Origin: Spirochaetales bacterium
GTDB lineage: Bacteria > Spirochaetota > Spirochaetia > Sphaerochaetales > Sphaerochaetaceae
Assembly (NCBI GenBank): GCA_022771185.1
Contig: JALFCJ010000215.1
Span: forward strand, 1-12,713
Reading direction: 5' to 3'
Length of the DNA: 12,713 nucleotides
Shown: positions 6,438 through 12,713 of the stretch, piece after piece
Position numbering within the stretch: position 1 is the first letter of the stretch
How the letters are laid out: every line of letters begins with the position of its first letter
The notes under the pieces: model-generated
Told to the model about the DNA's origin: nothing
What the model saw: only the letters and a program-made list of their open reading frames with translations
Databases searched by the model: none
Made by a program: the position numbers and the translations under genes

Positions 6438-6443
6438 GAGACA

Positions 6444-7988
6444 ATGATTTCGCTCTACAGATGGCAAGAAGAATGTCTAAATACTTGGAAAAACGTAGGT
6501 TATAAAGGAATAGCCGAAGTCACTACAGGTGCTGGCAAGACACTTATGGCGGTACAGGGAAGCCTTAGACTCGACGAAGAGAAAAAAGGCAACCTCTCTA
6601 TATACGTTGTCGTACCTAAAGTCGCCTTAAAAAAACAATGGAGAGATGTCTTATCAAGAAATGGGGCGAAGGACATTGAAATATGGAGCAATGTCAAAAG
6701 CAAGAAAGGCAAATACACTATTATGACTATAAATACTGCGCGTGATATGTTGCCTCTTCTAGTTGAGAAAGATTTCAAGGCAAACAAGGCTGTTCTACTT
6801 ATTCTTGATGAGGTGCATCACTATGGAAGCCCCGCCAATAGCCATGTTTTCGATTTCTTACATTCAAATCATTTTAAAGATTCCCTTTATTATTCTTTGG
6901 GGCTTTCCGCTACAACAAAAGTAAGGACCTTGCACTCTGTCCTTATACCGAAGGTTGGTGATGTATTCTTCCGTTATACTCTTTCAGACGCCCTCTCTGA
7001 CGGCATCGTAAACGACTTTGTAGTCTTTAACGTAGCAGTACACTTCAATGATGAAGAAAGAGGATTATATGACGTCATCTCAAAAGATATTCTCTTCTCC
7101 TTTGGTAGGATCTACGAAGCATACCCAATATTAAAGAAGATTAATGCATCCATTTTCGATATCACTGATTTTCTGTACAAACAAGGCGAAAAAGAAATGG
7201 CCTGGAACCTTGAAGTTCTGATCAGAGAGCGACGTGATATCATCATAAGAGCCGACACTAGAATAAAAGCTGCCCTGGGTATAATAAAATACACAGAAGG
7301 AAAGACCATAGTTTTTACTGAAAGAATAGATCAGGTAGATGCTCTTTTTGCAAAACTAAAGAAAGACGGTATAAAAGCAGTGATGTATCACGGCGATATG
7401 GAGACAAAGATGAAGGAAGAAAACCTCAAGGCATTCAAAGAGGGGACAAGTAGAATACTTCTGTGCTGCAAGGCTTTGGATGAAGGCTTGGATGTACCGG
7501 ACGCAGATATTGCAATCGTTCTATCTACTACAGCAACCGAACTCCAAAGAATCCAAAGAATAGGAAGAGTGATCAGGAAATCCAATGATAAGCTGCCTTC
7601 ATCTTTATATTACATCCATGTTCCTGAATCTGTTGAAGATAATGAATACCTGAATTTCCTTTTGAGGGAAGAAAGGATCATTGTAGATATAGATTATAAG
7701 AACGGTGAGTTCATTGATTCCATGTACATAGAAGATATGGTCGCTTTTCTCGAATTATCAGACTTTTCAAGTCTATCAAAAGTTGAAATAGAGAGGCTCA
7801 AATATCTATTAAAAGGCGGATGCTTACGAATCGAACGTTTTTTAGATGCCAAAGCACTTAAATATCTGTCATCGAAAAAATCAAATAGTGAATTCATTAA
7901 GCTCTTTCTCTTGATGAAGAAAACACTTCAGAAATCAAAAGAAGAGACATCCCCCAAGAAGATATCAAACATTCTTATTGATGGTTAA
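6444..7988 (+). CDS. SF2 DEAD/DEAH-type helicase (SSL2/XPB-like, COG1061 type)
   Basis: A 514-residue superfamily 2 helicase or translocase with both RecA domains. An N-terminal Q-like motif LYRWQEE (4-10) comes first, then motif I TTGAGKT (27-33), Ia VVVPKVALKKQW (55-66), motif II DEVHH (122-126) and motif III SATT (155-158). In the second domain are FTER (291-294), motif IV-like VMYHGDM (313-319), motif V LDEGLDVPDAD (345-355) and motif VI QRIGRVIR (371-378). The roughly 140 residues after motif VI (375-514) match nothing I know and may bind partners. I chose ATG 6444 because it starts right at the Q motif; a TTG at 6402 would add 14 unsupported residues. There is no strong ribosome binding site, and a perfect -10 box close by suggests a leaderless message. 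Divergent placement beside the ATPase operon suggests a shared system. The helicase family is secure; the substrate is not. Confidence 0.87.
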   Translation: MISLYRWQEECLNTWKNVGYKGIAEVTTGAGKTLMAVQGSLRLDEEKKGNLSIYVVVPKVALKKQWRDVLSRNGAKDIEIWSNVKSKKGKYTIMTINTARDMLPLLVEKDFKANKAVLLILDEVHHYGSPANSHVFDFLHSNHFKDSLYYSLGLSATTKVRTLHSVLIPKVGDVFFRYTLSDALSDGIVNDFVVFNVAVHFNDEERGLYDVISKDILFSFGRIYEAYPILKKINASIFDITDFLYKQGEKEMAWNLEVLIRERRDIIIRADTRIKAALGIIKYTEGKTIVFTERIDQVDALFAKLKKDGIKAVMYHGDMETKMKEENLKAFKEGTSRILLCCKALDEGLDVPDADIAIVLSTTATELQRIQRIGRVIRKSNDKLPSSLYYIHVPESVEDNEYLNFLLREERIIVDIDYKNGEFIDSMYIEDMVAFLELSDFSSLSKVEIERLKYLLKGGCLRIERFLDAKALKYLSSKKSNSEFIKLFLLMKKTLQKSKEETSPKKISNILIDG

Positions 7989-8007
7989 CCATTGATTTAG
8001 GGAGTGA

Positions 8008-8020
8008 AATCTTCTTAATT
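8008..8020 (+). repeat. 13-base direct repeat, copy 1
   Basis: AATCTTCTTAATT is repeated exactly at 8085-8097. The two copies are 77 bases apart, start to start. They flank a hairpin (8032-8049) and a palindrome (8064-8077). Confidence 0.6.
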
Positions 8021-8063
8021 TAAGATCTAGAACCCCATAAACAAGGGGTAAATGTAATCATTA

Positions 8064-8077
8064 GTGGAATTATCCAC
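8064..8077. repeat. Short palindrome GTGGA-ATTA-TCCAC
   Basis: A perfect five-base inverted repeat around ATTA, lying between the two 13-base direct repeats. It is too short for a terminator and could be an operator half-site pair. Confidence 0.4.
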
Positions 8078-8084
8078 AAGAAGG

Positions 8085-8097
8085 AATCTTCTTAATT
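8085..8097 (+). repeat. 13-base direct repeat, copy 2
   Basis: This is an exact copy of the 13 bases at 8008-8020. Its last bases overlap the -35-like hexamer TTGACT (8096-8101) upstream of the HTH-dehydrogenase gene. Confidence 0.6.
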
Positions 8098-8135
8098 GAC
8101 TTTAATCCCGATGAATGCTAAGGATGACAAAGCAT

Positions 8136-8168
8136 AATGAAACTCAAAATGTTACTAAAAGTTTCATT
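8136..8168. promoter_or_regulatory. 9-base inverted repeat upstream of the HTH-dehydrogenase gene (candidate operator)
   Basis: AATGAAACT (8136-8144) and AGTTTCATT (8160-8168) are perfect inverted copies separated by 15 bases. They end three bases before the AGGGGG ribosome binding site of the gene at 8181. Since that gene begins with an XRE-type DNA-binding domain, the repeat is a candidate site for autoregulation. In RNA it could also form a stem near the ribosome binding site. Confidence 0.45.
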
Positions 8169-8180
8169 CTAGGGGGAACT

Positions 8181-9656
8181 ATGAAAAAGCTATCCGGGGA
8201 GAAGATGGTCAACACTATTCTCTCAAAGAGAAAGGCCTTAGGTTACACACAGCAGACTCTTTCTGAAAAGACAGGAATCAACAGAGTCATGATAGGGCGT
8301 ATAGAGAATAAGGAATATATGCCATCTATAGACCAATTGGAAAGGCTGGGGGAAGTATTGGGCTTTGAAGTCACTGATCTATTTATAGACGAAGCGATGC
8401 TTAATAGGCCTAGGGCGGAAAAGAAGTACAATATAGCAATAGCCGGAACTGGATATGTAGGCCTCTCCATGGCCACACTGCTTTCCCAGCGCAATCATGT
8501 TACAGCTGTAGACATAATCGAAAAGAAAGTGGACATGATCAATAAGCGCAAGTCTCCTATCCAGGACGAATACATCGAGAAGTATTTCAAGGAAAGAGAC
8601 TTGGATTTACGAGCAACAATGAACGGGGAAGAGGCCTATAAAGAGGCGGACTTCGTCATTATCGCAGCTCCAACCAACTACGACTCCAAGAAAAACTTCT
8701 TCGACTGCTCCGCTGTGGAGAGTGTAATAGAGACAGTGTTGAGGGTAAACTCAAATGCAACTATCATCATAAAGTCCACCGTACCGGTAGGATACACAGT
8801 ATCGGTGAGAGAGAAATATAAGACAAACAACATCCTGTTCAGCCCGGAGTTCTTAAGGGAATCCAAAGCCCTCTATGACAACCTTTATCCATCAAGGATC
8901 ATCGTATCCTGCGATGATGCATCGAGAGATAAGGCCCGCGTCTTTGCCTCCCTCCTACAGGACGGAGCCATCAAGGAGGATATCCCTACTCTCTTCATGG
9001 GCTTTACCGAGGCGGAAGCCGTAAAGTTATTTGCAAACACATACCTTGCCCTACGTGTTTCATATTTCAACGAGCTCGACACCTACGCAGAGACAAAGGG
9101 CCTCGACACTAAAGAGATAATCGACGGAGTATGTCTCGATCCTAGAATCGGCACACACTACAACAACCCGTCCTTCGGCTATGGCGGCTACTGCCTGCCA
9201 AAGGATACGAAGCAGCTTCTAGCCAACTTCAATGATGTTCCTCAGAACATGATCACTGCCATAGTAGAGTCAAATAGAACACGTAAAGACTTTATCGCAG
9301 ACCAGGTTCTCCATATGGCAGGCTACTATGATTACTATAACCGTGGCGATTACTCAAAAGACAGGGAGATGCAATGTATAATCGGAGTATACCGCCTTAC
9401 CATGAAGTCCGGTTCCGATAATTTCAGGCAGTCTTCTATCCAGGGAGTAATGAAGAGGATCAAGGCGAAGGGGGCCACAGTCGTCATCTATGAGCCTACT
9501 CTCTCTGACGGAGACACTTTCTTCGGCTCAAAAGTTGTCAACGACATTAATCTTTTTAAAGAAATGAGCAACGTAATAATTGCAAATAGGTTCGATTCAG
9601 TTCTATCGGATGTAAAAGACAAAGTCTTTACTCGTGATCTATTTAGAAGAGACTAA
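8181..9656 (+). CDS. XRE helix-turn-helix domain fused to UDP-glucose 6-dehydrogenase
   Basis: This 491-residue protein joins two modules. Residues 10-68 are a cro/C1-type (XRE) helix-turn-helix (ILSKRKALGYTQQTLSEKTG, then INRVMIGRIENKEYMPSIDQ). Residues 82-490 are an NAD-dependent UDP-glucose/GDP-mannose dehydrogenase, which oxidises UDP-glucose twice to UDP-glucuronate. Visible marks are the Rossmann motif AGTGYVG (88-94), STVPVG (199-204), the central NTYLALRVSYFNELD helix (286-300) and the catalytic cysteine Cys338 in FGYGGYCLPKD (332-342). Length without the extra domain is about 410, as in bacterial enzymes such as Ugd. The start at 8181 follows AGGGGGAACT and sits just before the HTH; an upstream in-frame ATG at 8115 lacks a ribosome binding site and would cover the inverted repeat. 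It leads the UDP-uronate operon. UDP-glucose is the likely substrate given the epimerase downstream, although a related sugar nucleotide is not excluded. Confidence 0.88.
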   Translation: MKKLSGEKMVNTILSKRKALGYTQQTLSEKTGINRVMIGRIENKEYMPSIDQLERLGEVLGFEVTDLFIDEAMLNRPRAEKKYNIAIAGTGYVGLSMATLLSQRNHVTAVDIIEKKVDMINKRKSPIQDEYIEKYFKERDLDLRATMNGEEAYKEADFVIIAAPTNYDSKKNFFDCSAVESVIETVLRVNSNATIIIKSTVPVGYTVSVREKYKTNNILFSPEFLRESKALYDNLYPSRIIVSCDDASRDKARVFASLLQDGAIKEDIPTLFMGFTEAEAVKLFANTYLALRVSYFNELDTYAETKGLDTKEIIDGVCLDPRIGTHYNNPSFGYGGYCLPKDTKQLLANFNDVPQNMITAIVESNRTRKDFIADQVLHMAGYYDYYNRGDYSKDREMQCIIGVYRLTMKSGSDNFRQSSIQGVMKRIKAKGATVVIYEPTLSDGDTFFGSKVVNDINLFKEMSNVIIANRFDSVLSDVKDKVFTRDLFRRD

Positions 9657-9665
9657 GAGGGGAAT

Positions 9666-10880
9666 ATGTACGCAGAAGATAAATTCAGAGAAATATACAA
9701 CAGGGCGCCGGAGACTTCGTTCTGCCCCTATAGGGTGTGCCCCCTGGGAGCCCACATAGACCATCAGTTCGGCCCCATCTTGGGCTTTGCCTTGGATTAC
9801 GGCGTCCATATGGCCTATGGAGTGAAGAATAATGGAATTGTTGAACTGATGTCCATGAACTTCCCTAAGCGTGTACAGTTCCACGTGTCTTCTGTTCCGG
9901 AGACAAAGGAAGGAGACTGGGGCGACTACCTGAGGGGAGCGACAAAGGCTCTGGGGGAGAAGTATAAACTCACAAAGGGATTATGTGGGGTAATTAGAGG
10001 GGCACTGCCTTCAGGTGGGATATCGTCATCGGCAGCCCTTACAATCTGTTTCATGAAGGCCCTTTCGAAAGTCAACGACATAGAGCTCAGCGACAGCGAA
10101 TACATATACCTTTCAAAGAAGGCAGAAAATGAGTATGTGGGGGTGGCCTCTGGAAAACTGGACCAAAGCTGCGAGACCTTATGTAGAAAAGACAATATCC
10201 TCTATATGGATTCAAAGGATGACAGCTATAAAAACACTCCCTCGTCTCCAAATATGAAACCCTTCAAAATAGGAGTGTTCTTCTCAGGCTTGGAGAGAAA
10301 CCTCTCTTCTTCTGCATATAACAACAGGGTCGACGAGTGTAAGGCTGCAGCCTTCGCCCTCTACTCTTATGCCGTTACAGATAGACGAGGGGACTACGAG
10401 TTGAAAGAAGGATTGAAGTTCCAGGATATGAGACTAAGAAATATCCCGGAGGAGATCTTCAAGGAGTTCGGAGTCAGACTCCCTACCTCTTGGCAGAAGA
10501 GGTGCAACCACTTCTACTCCGAGATGCATAGAGTGGAGAAAGGCGTGGAATGCTGGGAAAAGGGAGACATCGTATCCTTTGGCCGCCTTATCAACGAAAG
10601 CGGCATGTCAAGCATCGTTAACTATGAGTGCGGCTCCCCTTGGCTCATTAAGCTCTATGATATCTTAAGTAAGCTGGACGGAGTATATGGAGCCCGTTTC
10701 AGCGGTGCAGGCTTCAAAGGCTGCTGTATGGCACTCTTAGACCCGGAGAAAGCAGAAGAAATAAAAGAGACTGTGGAGAGAGAATATCTTAAGGAATTCC
10801 CCTCTCTTTCTGGTAAATATAAAGCTTATATATGCTCCACTTCCGACGGAGTGGGCAGAGCAGAAGGAGATAGATTCTAA
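9666..10880 (+). CDS. GHMP sugar kinase resembling plant galacturonokinase
   Basis: A 404-residue GHMP kinase of the galactokinase group. Motif 1 is RVCPLGAHIDHQFG (23-36), motif 2 the phosphate-binding LPSGGISSSAAL (114-125), and motif 3 GARFSGAGFKGCC (342-354). Asp166 in KLDQS is the likely catalytic base. The HIDHQ form of motif 1, ENYECG-like text (NYECG at 319-323) and GARFSGAGFKGCC are closer, from memory, to Arabidopsis galacturonokinase than to ordinary GalK, which has GEHTDY. It would then convert D-galacturonate and ATP to galacturonate 1-phosphate. The neighbouring nucleotidyltransferase and UDP-glucuronate epimerase fit that reading. The gene starts nine bases after the dehydrogenase stop with GAGGGG just ahead, and its stop TAA overlaps the next ATG by one base. 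Another uronate or hexose as substrate cannot be excluded. Confidence 0.78.
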   Translation: MYAEDKFREIYNRAPETSFCPYRVCPLGAHIDHQFGPILGFALDYGVHMAYGVKNNGIVELMSMNFPKRVQFHVSSVPETKEGDWGDYLRGATKALGEKYKLTKGLCGVIRGALPSGGISSSAALTICFMKALSKVNDIELSDSEYIYLSKKAENEYVGVASGKLDQSCETLCRKDNILYMDSKDDSYKNTPSSPNMKPFKIGVFFSGLERNLSSSAYNNRVDECKAAAFALYSYAVTDRRGDYELKEGLKFQDMRLRNIPEEIFKEFGVRLPTSWQKRCNHFYSEMHRVEKGVECWEKGDIVSFGRLINESGMSSIVNYECGSPWLIKLYDILSKLDGVYGARFSGAGFKGCCMALLDPEKAEEIKETVEREYLKEFPSLSGKYKAYICSTSDGVGRAEGDRF

Positions 10881-11614
10881 TGACATGTATAATACTTGCA
10901 GCAGGATACGCTACAAGAATGTATCCCTTGACACTTAACTTCCCTAAGCCTTTATTGGAAGTGGGGGGAAAGAAAATTATAGATTGGCTAATAGAGGATC
11001 TGGAGGAAGCAGGAGTGGAGAGGACAGTTGTGGTATCGAACCACAAGTTCATCTCCCACTTTCAGTCCTGGGCTGAGGGCAGAGAGAATATTAGTGTGCT
11101 TGACGACGGATCAGTGGACAATGACCACAGGCTTGGAGCTGTGAAGGATATTGAGTTTGCCATCGAAAAAGCAAATATCGACGACGATATCGTAGTTCTG
11201 GCAGGAGACAATGTCCTTAACTTCTCTCTTTCTTCTTTCATCGAGTATGGAAGGGAAAAGAAGACATCCTGCATCATGAGGCATGAAGAGAAGGACCAAA
11301 ACAAGCTTAGAAAGACAGGAGTCATTGAAATAAACGATGACGAACTAGTACTCAATATGGAGGAAAAACCACAGGAACCAAAGTCCAACTGGGCCGTCCC
11401 TCCCTTCTATTATTACACAAAGGAAGACAAAGACCTAATAAAAGAAGGCATCGCCTCCGGTTGCGGCACAGATGCCCCTGGATCCTTTGTTTCCTGGCTG
11501 GTAAAAAAGAGACCGGTACATGCCTACAAGATGATAGGTGACAGATTCGATGTGGGATCCATCGAAGGATACGAGAGAATAAAGAAAGAATATAAGGGAA
11601 TAACAATAAGATGA
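10880..11614 (+). CDS. Sugar-1-phosphate nucleotidyltransferase
   Basis: A 244-residue nucleotidyltransferase of the RmlA/GalU/GlmU N-domain family, which joins a sugar 1-phosphate to a nucleoside triphosphate. It opens with IILAAGYATRMYPLT (4-18), a variant of the usual G-x-G-T-R signature, followed by FPKPLLEVGGKK (21-32). The metal-binding aspartate is likely Asp110 in VLAGDN, and RFDVGSIEGY near the C-terminus matches the family's closing motif. It is short, a core catalytic domain with no hexapeptide-repeat tail. It overlaps the kinase stop by one base (TAATG), with AAGGAGA about ten bases upstream, so coupling is likely. In this operon the natural substrate would be galacturonate 1-phosphate with UTP, giving UDP-galacturonate. 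That specificity is inferred from the neighbours. Confidence 0.82.
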   Translation: MTCIILAAGYATRMYPLTLNFPKPLLEVGGKKIIDWLIEDLEEAGVERTVVVSNHKFISHFQSWAEGRENISVLDDGSVDNDHRLGAVKDIEFAIEKANIDDDIVVLAGDNVLNFSLSSFIEYGREKKTSCIMRHEEKDQNKLRKTGVIEINDDELVLNMEEKPQEPKSNWAVPPFYYYTKEDKDLIKEGIASGCGTDAPGSFVSWLVKKRPVHAYKMIGDRFDVGSIEGYERIKKEYKGITIR

Positions 11615-12642
11615 AAAAGACAATACTTGTAACAGGAGCTGCAGGGTTTATCGGAGCAAATCTTGTAAAAGAACTACTATCCACCACAGAGGACAAGATA
11701 GTGGGCATCGACAATCTCAACGACTACTATGATGTAAGTCTGAAGGAATATAGACTTAAAGAGATAGAGAGCCTCGGCGGAGACTTTACTTTCGTTAAAG
11801 GCAGCATTGCAGACAAATCTCTCTTGGACTCTCTCTTCGAGACTTATAACTTCAACATCGTAGTAAACCTTGCCGCCCAGGCAGGCGTCAGATACTCCAT
11901 TACTAACCCTGATGTTTATATAGAGTCGAATATGATCGGCTTCTATAACATTCTTGAAGAATGCAGGCACCACCCTGTAGAGCACCTGGTATATGCTTCG
12001 TCTTCTTCCGTCTATGGCTCCAATAAGAAAGTCCCCTACTCCACCGACGATAAAGTAGATAACCCTGTATCACTATATGCAGCGACAAAGAAGAGCAACG
12101 AGCTCTTTGCCCACGCATATTCCAAGCTCTACAATATCCCGTCCACAGGCCTCAGATTCTTCACTGTCTACGGACCAGCGGGAAGACCGGATATGGCATA
12201 CTTCAGTTTTACAAATAAACTGATCAAAGGTGAGACTATAAAGATCTTTAACTATGGTAACTGTAAGAGAGACTTTACTTATGTAGACGATATTGTAAAG
12301 GGAATAAAGCTGGTTATGGACAAGGCCCCTCTGAAGAAGAACGGTGAAGACGGCCTCCCTATTCCTCCATATGCTGTCTACAACATCGGCAACAATAATC
12401 CTGAGAACCTATTGGACTTTGTCCAGATCCTCTCAGAGGAACTTGTCAGAGCTGGAGTATTACCATCTGACTATGACTTTGAGTCCCATAAAGAGCTGGT
12501 GGCAATGCAGCCAGGAGACGTTCCAATTACATATGCAGACACATCTGCCTTAGAGCGTGACTTCGGCTTTAAGCCATCCACTACACTTCGTGACGGTCTC
12601 AGAGCCTTTGCCGAGTGGTATAAGAAGTTCTACAAAGTTTGA
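11611..12642 (+). CDS. UDP-glucuronate 4-epimerase
   Basis: A 343-residue short-chain dehydrogenase/epimerase that interconverts UDP-glucuronate and UDP-galacturonate by way of a 4-keto intermediate. The NAD-binding motif is TGAAGFIGANL (8-18). The glucuronate epimerase hallmarks AAQAGVRYS (88-96), ASSSSVYG (129-136), the catalytic YAATK (Tyr156, Lys160) and VYGPAGRPDMA (186-196) are all present, as is the opening GIDNLNDYYDVSLKEYRL. These match bacterial Cap1J/LspL-type enzymes and the plant GAE family more closely than GalE. The length is normal. It overlaps the nucleotidyltransferase by four bases (ATGA), a clear sign of coupled translation, and is followed by a terminator. It links the de novo arm (dehydrogenase) to the salvage arm (kinase and nucleotidyltransferase), both of which would end at UDP-galacturonate. 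Confidence 0.9.
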   Translation: MKKTILVTGAAGFIGANLVKELLSTTEDKIVGIDNLNDYYDVSLKEYRLKEIESLGGDFTFVKGSIADKSLLDSLFETYNFNIVVNLAAQAGVRYSITNPDVYIESNMIGFYNILEECRHHPVEHLVYASSSSVYGSNKKVPYSTDDKVDNPVSLYAATKKSNELFAHAYSKLYNIPSTGLRFFTVYGPAGRPDMAYFSFTNKLIKGETIKIFNYGNCKRDFTYVDDIVKGIKLVMDKAPLKKNGEDGLPIPPYAVYNIGNNNPENLLDFVQILSEELVRAGVLPSDYDFESHKELVAMQPGDVPITYADTSALERDFGFKPSTTLRDGLRAFAEWYKKFYKV

Positions 12643-12659
12643 AGCTATCGAGCTTTTCC

Positions 12660-12681
12660 CTGCCCCGCATTTGTGGGGCAG
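12660..12681 (+). terminator. Terminator of the UDP-uronate operon
   Basis: CTGCCCCGC (12660-12668) pairs with GTGGGGCAG (12673-12681) around ATTT, giving nine pairs with one G-U. TATTATATG follows, so the T-run is weak. A smaller stem AAGCT-ATCG-AGCTT (12642-12655) with trailing T's lies directly after the stop codon and may help. Confidence 0.7.
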
Positions 12682-12713
12682 TATTATATGTAAAAGGCTA
12701 TACTATAAATAAT

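Larger units (their letters stand above)
7989..8180. other. Intergenic region with repeats between the helicase and the UDP-uronate operon
   Basis: This stretch of about 190 bases contains a weak hairpin ACCCC/GGGGT (8032-8049), two copies of a 13-base direct repeat, a small palindrome and a 9-base inverted repeat, each listed separately. A -35-like TTGACT at 8096-8101 lacks a good -10 partner. No gene is seen, and no strong terminator for the helicase is obvious. Confidence 0.5.

Noticed and set aside
3133..7988. A complete known BREX system
   Set aside because: There is no PglX-type methylase, PglZ phosphatase, BrxA, BrxC or Lon-like BrxL gene within the window; only a BrxD-like ATPase and a helicase of a different type (SSL2/XPB-like rather than the Lhr-like BrxHI).
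8115..8180. Upstream ATG for the HTH-dehydrogenase gene
   Set aside because: There is no ribosome binding site, and the extra 22 residues would cover an inverted repeat; the ATG at 8181 follows AGGGGG and directly precedes the HTH domain.
1..12713. CRISPR array or tRNA/rRNA genes
   Set aside because: I saw no regularly spaced repeats and no tRNA-like cloverleaf or conserved rRNA segments on reading both strands.

Overview
The window reads as accessory DNA from a moderately AT-rich bacterium that prefers AGA/AGG for arginine, uses strong AAGGAG-type ribosome binding sites and packs its genes tightly. A Firmicutes-like or spirochaete-like host would fit, but nothing here fixes the lineage. The codon-level style is similar across most genes. 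One block of about 150 bases (2868-3021) is far richer in G+C than anything around it.

Layout. (1) 1-20 is the start of a gene running leftward off the window. (2) 354-2164, plus strand: a PfkB-family sugar-phosphate kinase overlapping a small glyoxalase/VOC-fold protein, then a one-helix membrane protein of unknown function and a likely terminator. (3) 2289-2867: a BrnT/BrnA type II toxin-antitoxin locus. The toxin gene is broken by two opposite frameshifts and the antitoxin gene is intact. (4) 2868-3021: a G+C-rich structured element abutting the brnA stop codon. It looks like a stand-alone omega-RNA/HEARO or IS200/IS605-type end with no nuclease gene. (5) 3133-7988: a probable defence cassette. 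Three minus-strand genes (an unknown coiled-coil protein and two P-loop ATPases, one of them BrxD/DUF2791-like) form a tight operon. It is divergent from an SF2 helicase gene across an 85-base promoter region. No PglX, PglZ, methylase or nuclease gene accompanies them, so this is not a known complete BREX system. (6) 8181-12642, plus strand: a four-gene UDP-uronic acid operon, closed by a hairpin at 12660-12681.

How the genes may work together. In the UDP-uronate operon, UDP-glucose dehydrogenase would make UDP-glucuronate and the terminal epimerase would turn it into UDP-galacturonate. The GHMP kinase, which resembles plant galacturonokinase, and the adjacent nucleotidyltransferase could make UDP-galacturonate from free galacturonate. 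The dehydrogenase carries an N-terminal XRE-type DNA-binding domain, and an inverted repeat lies just upstream of its gene, so the enzyme may regulate its own operon. In the defence cassette, the two ATPases, the coiled-coil protein and the helicase probably act as one DNA-directed machine. One ATPase has a normal Walker B motif and the other lacks the catalytic glutamate. The defence role is inferred from family and context, not shown by the sequence.
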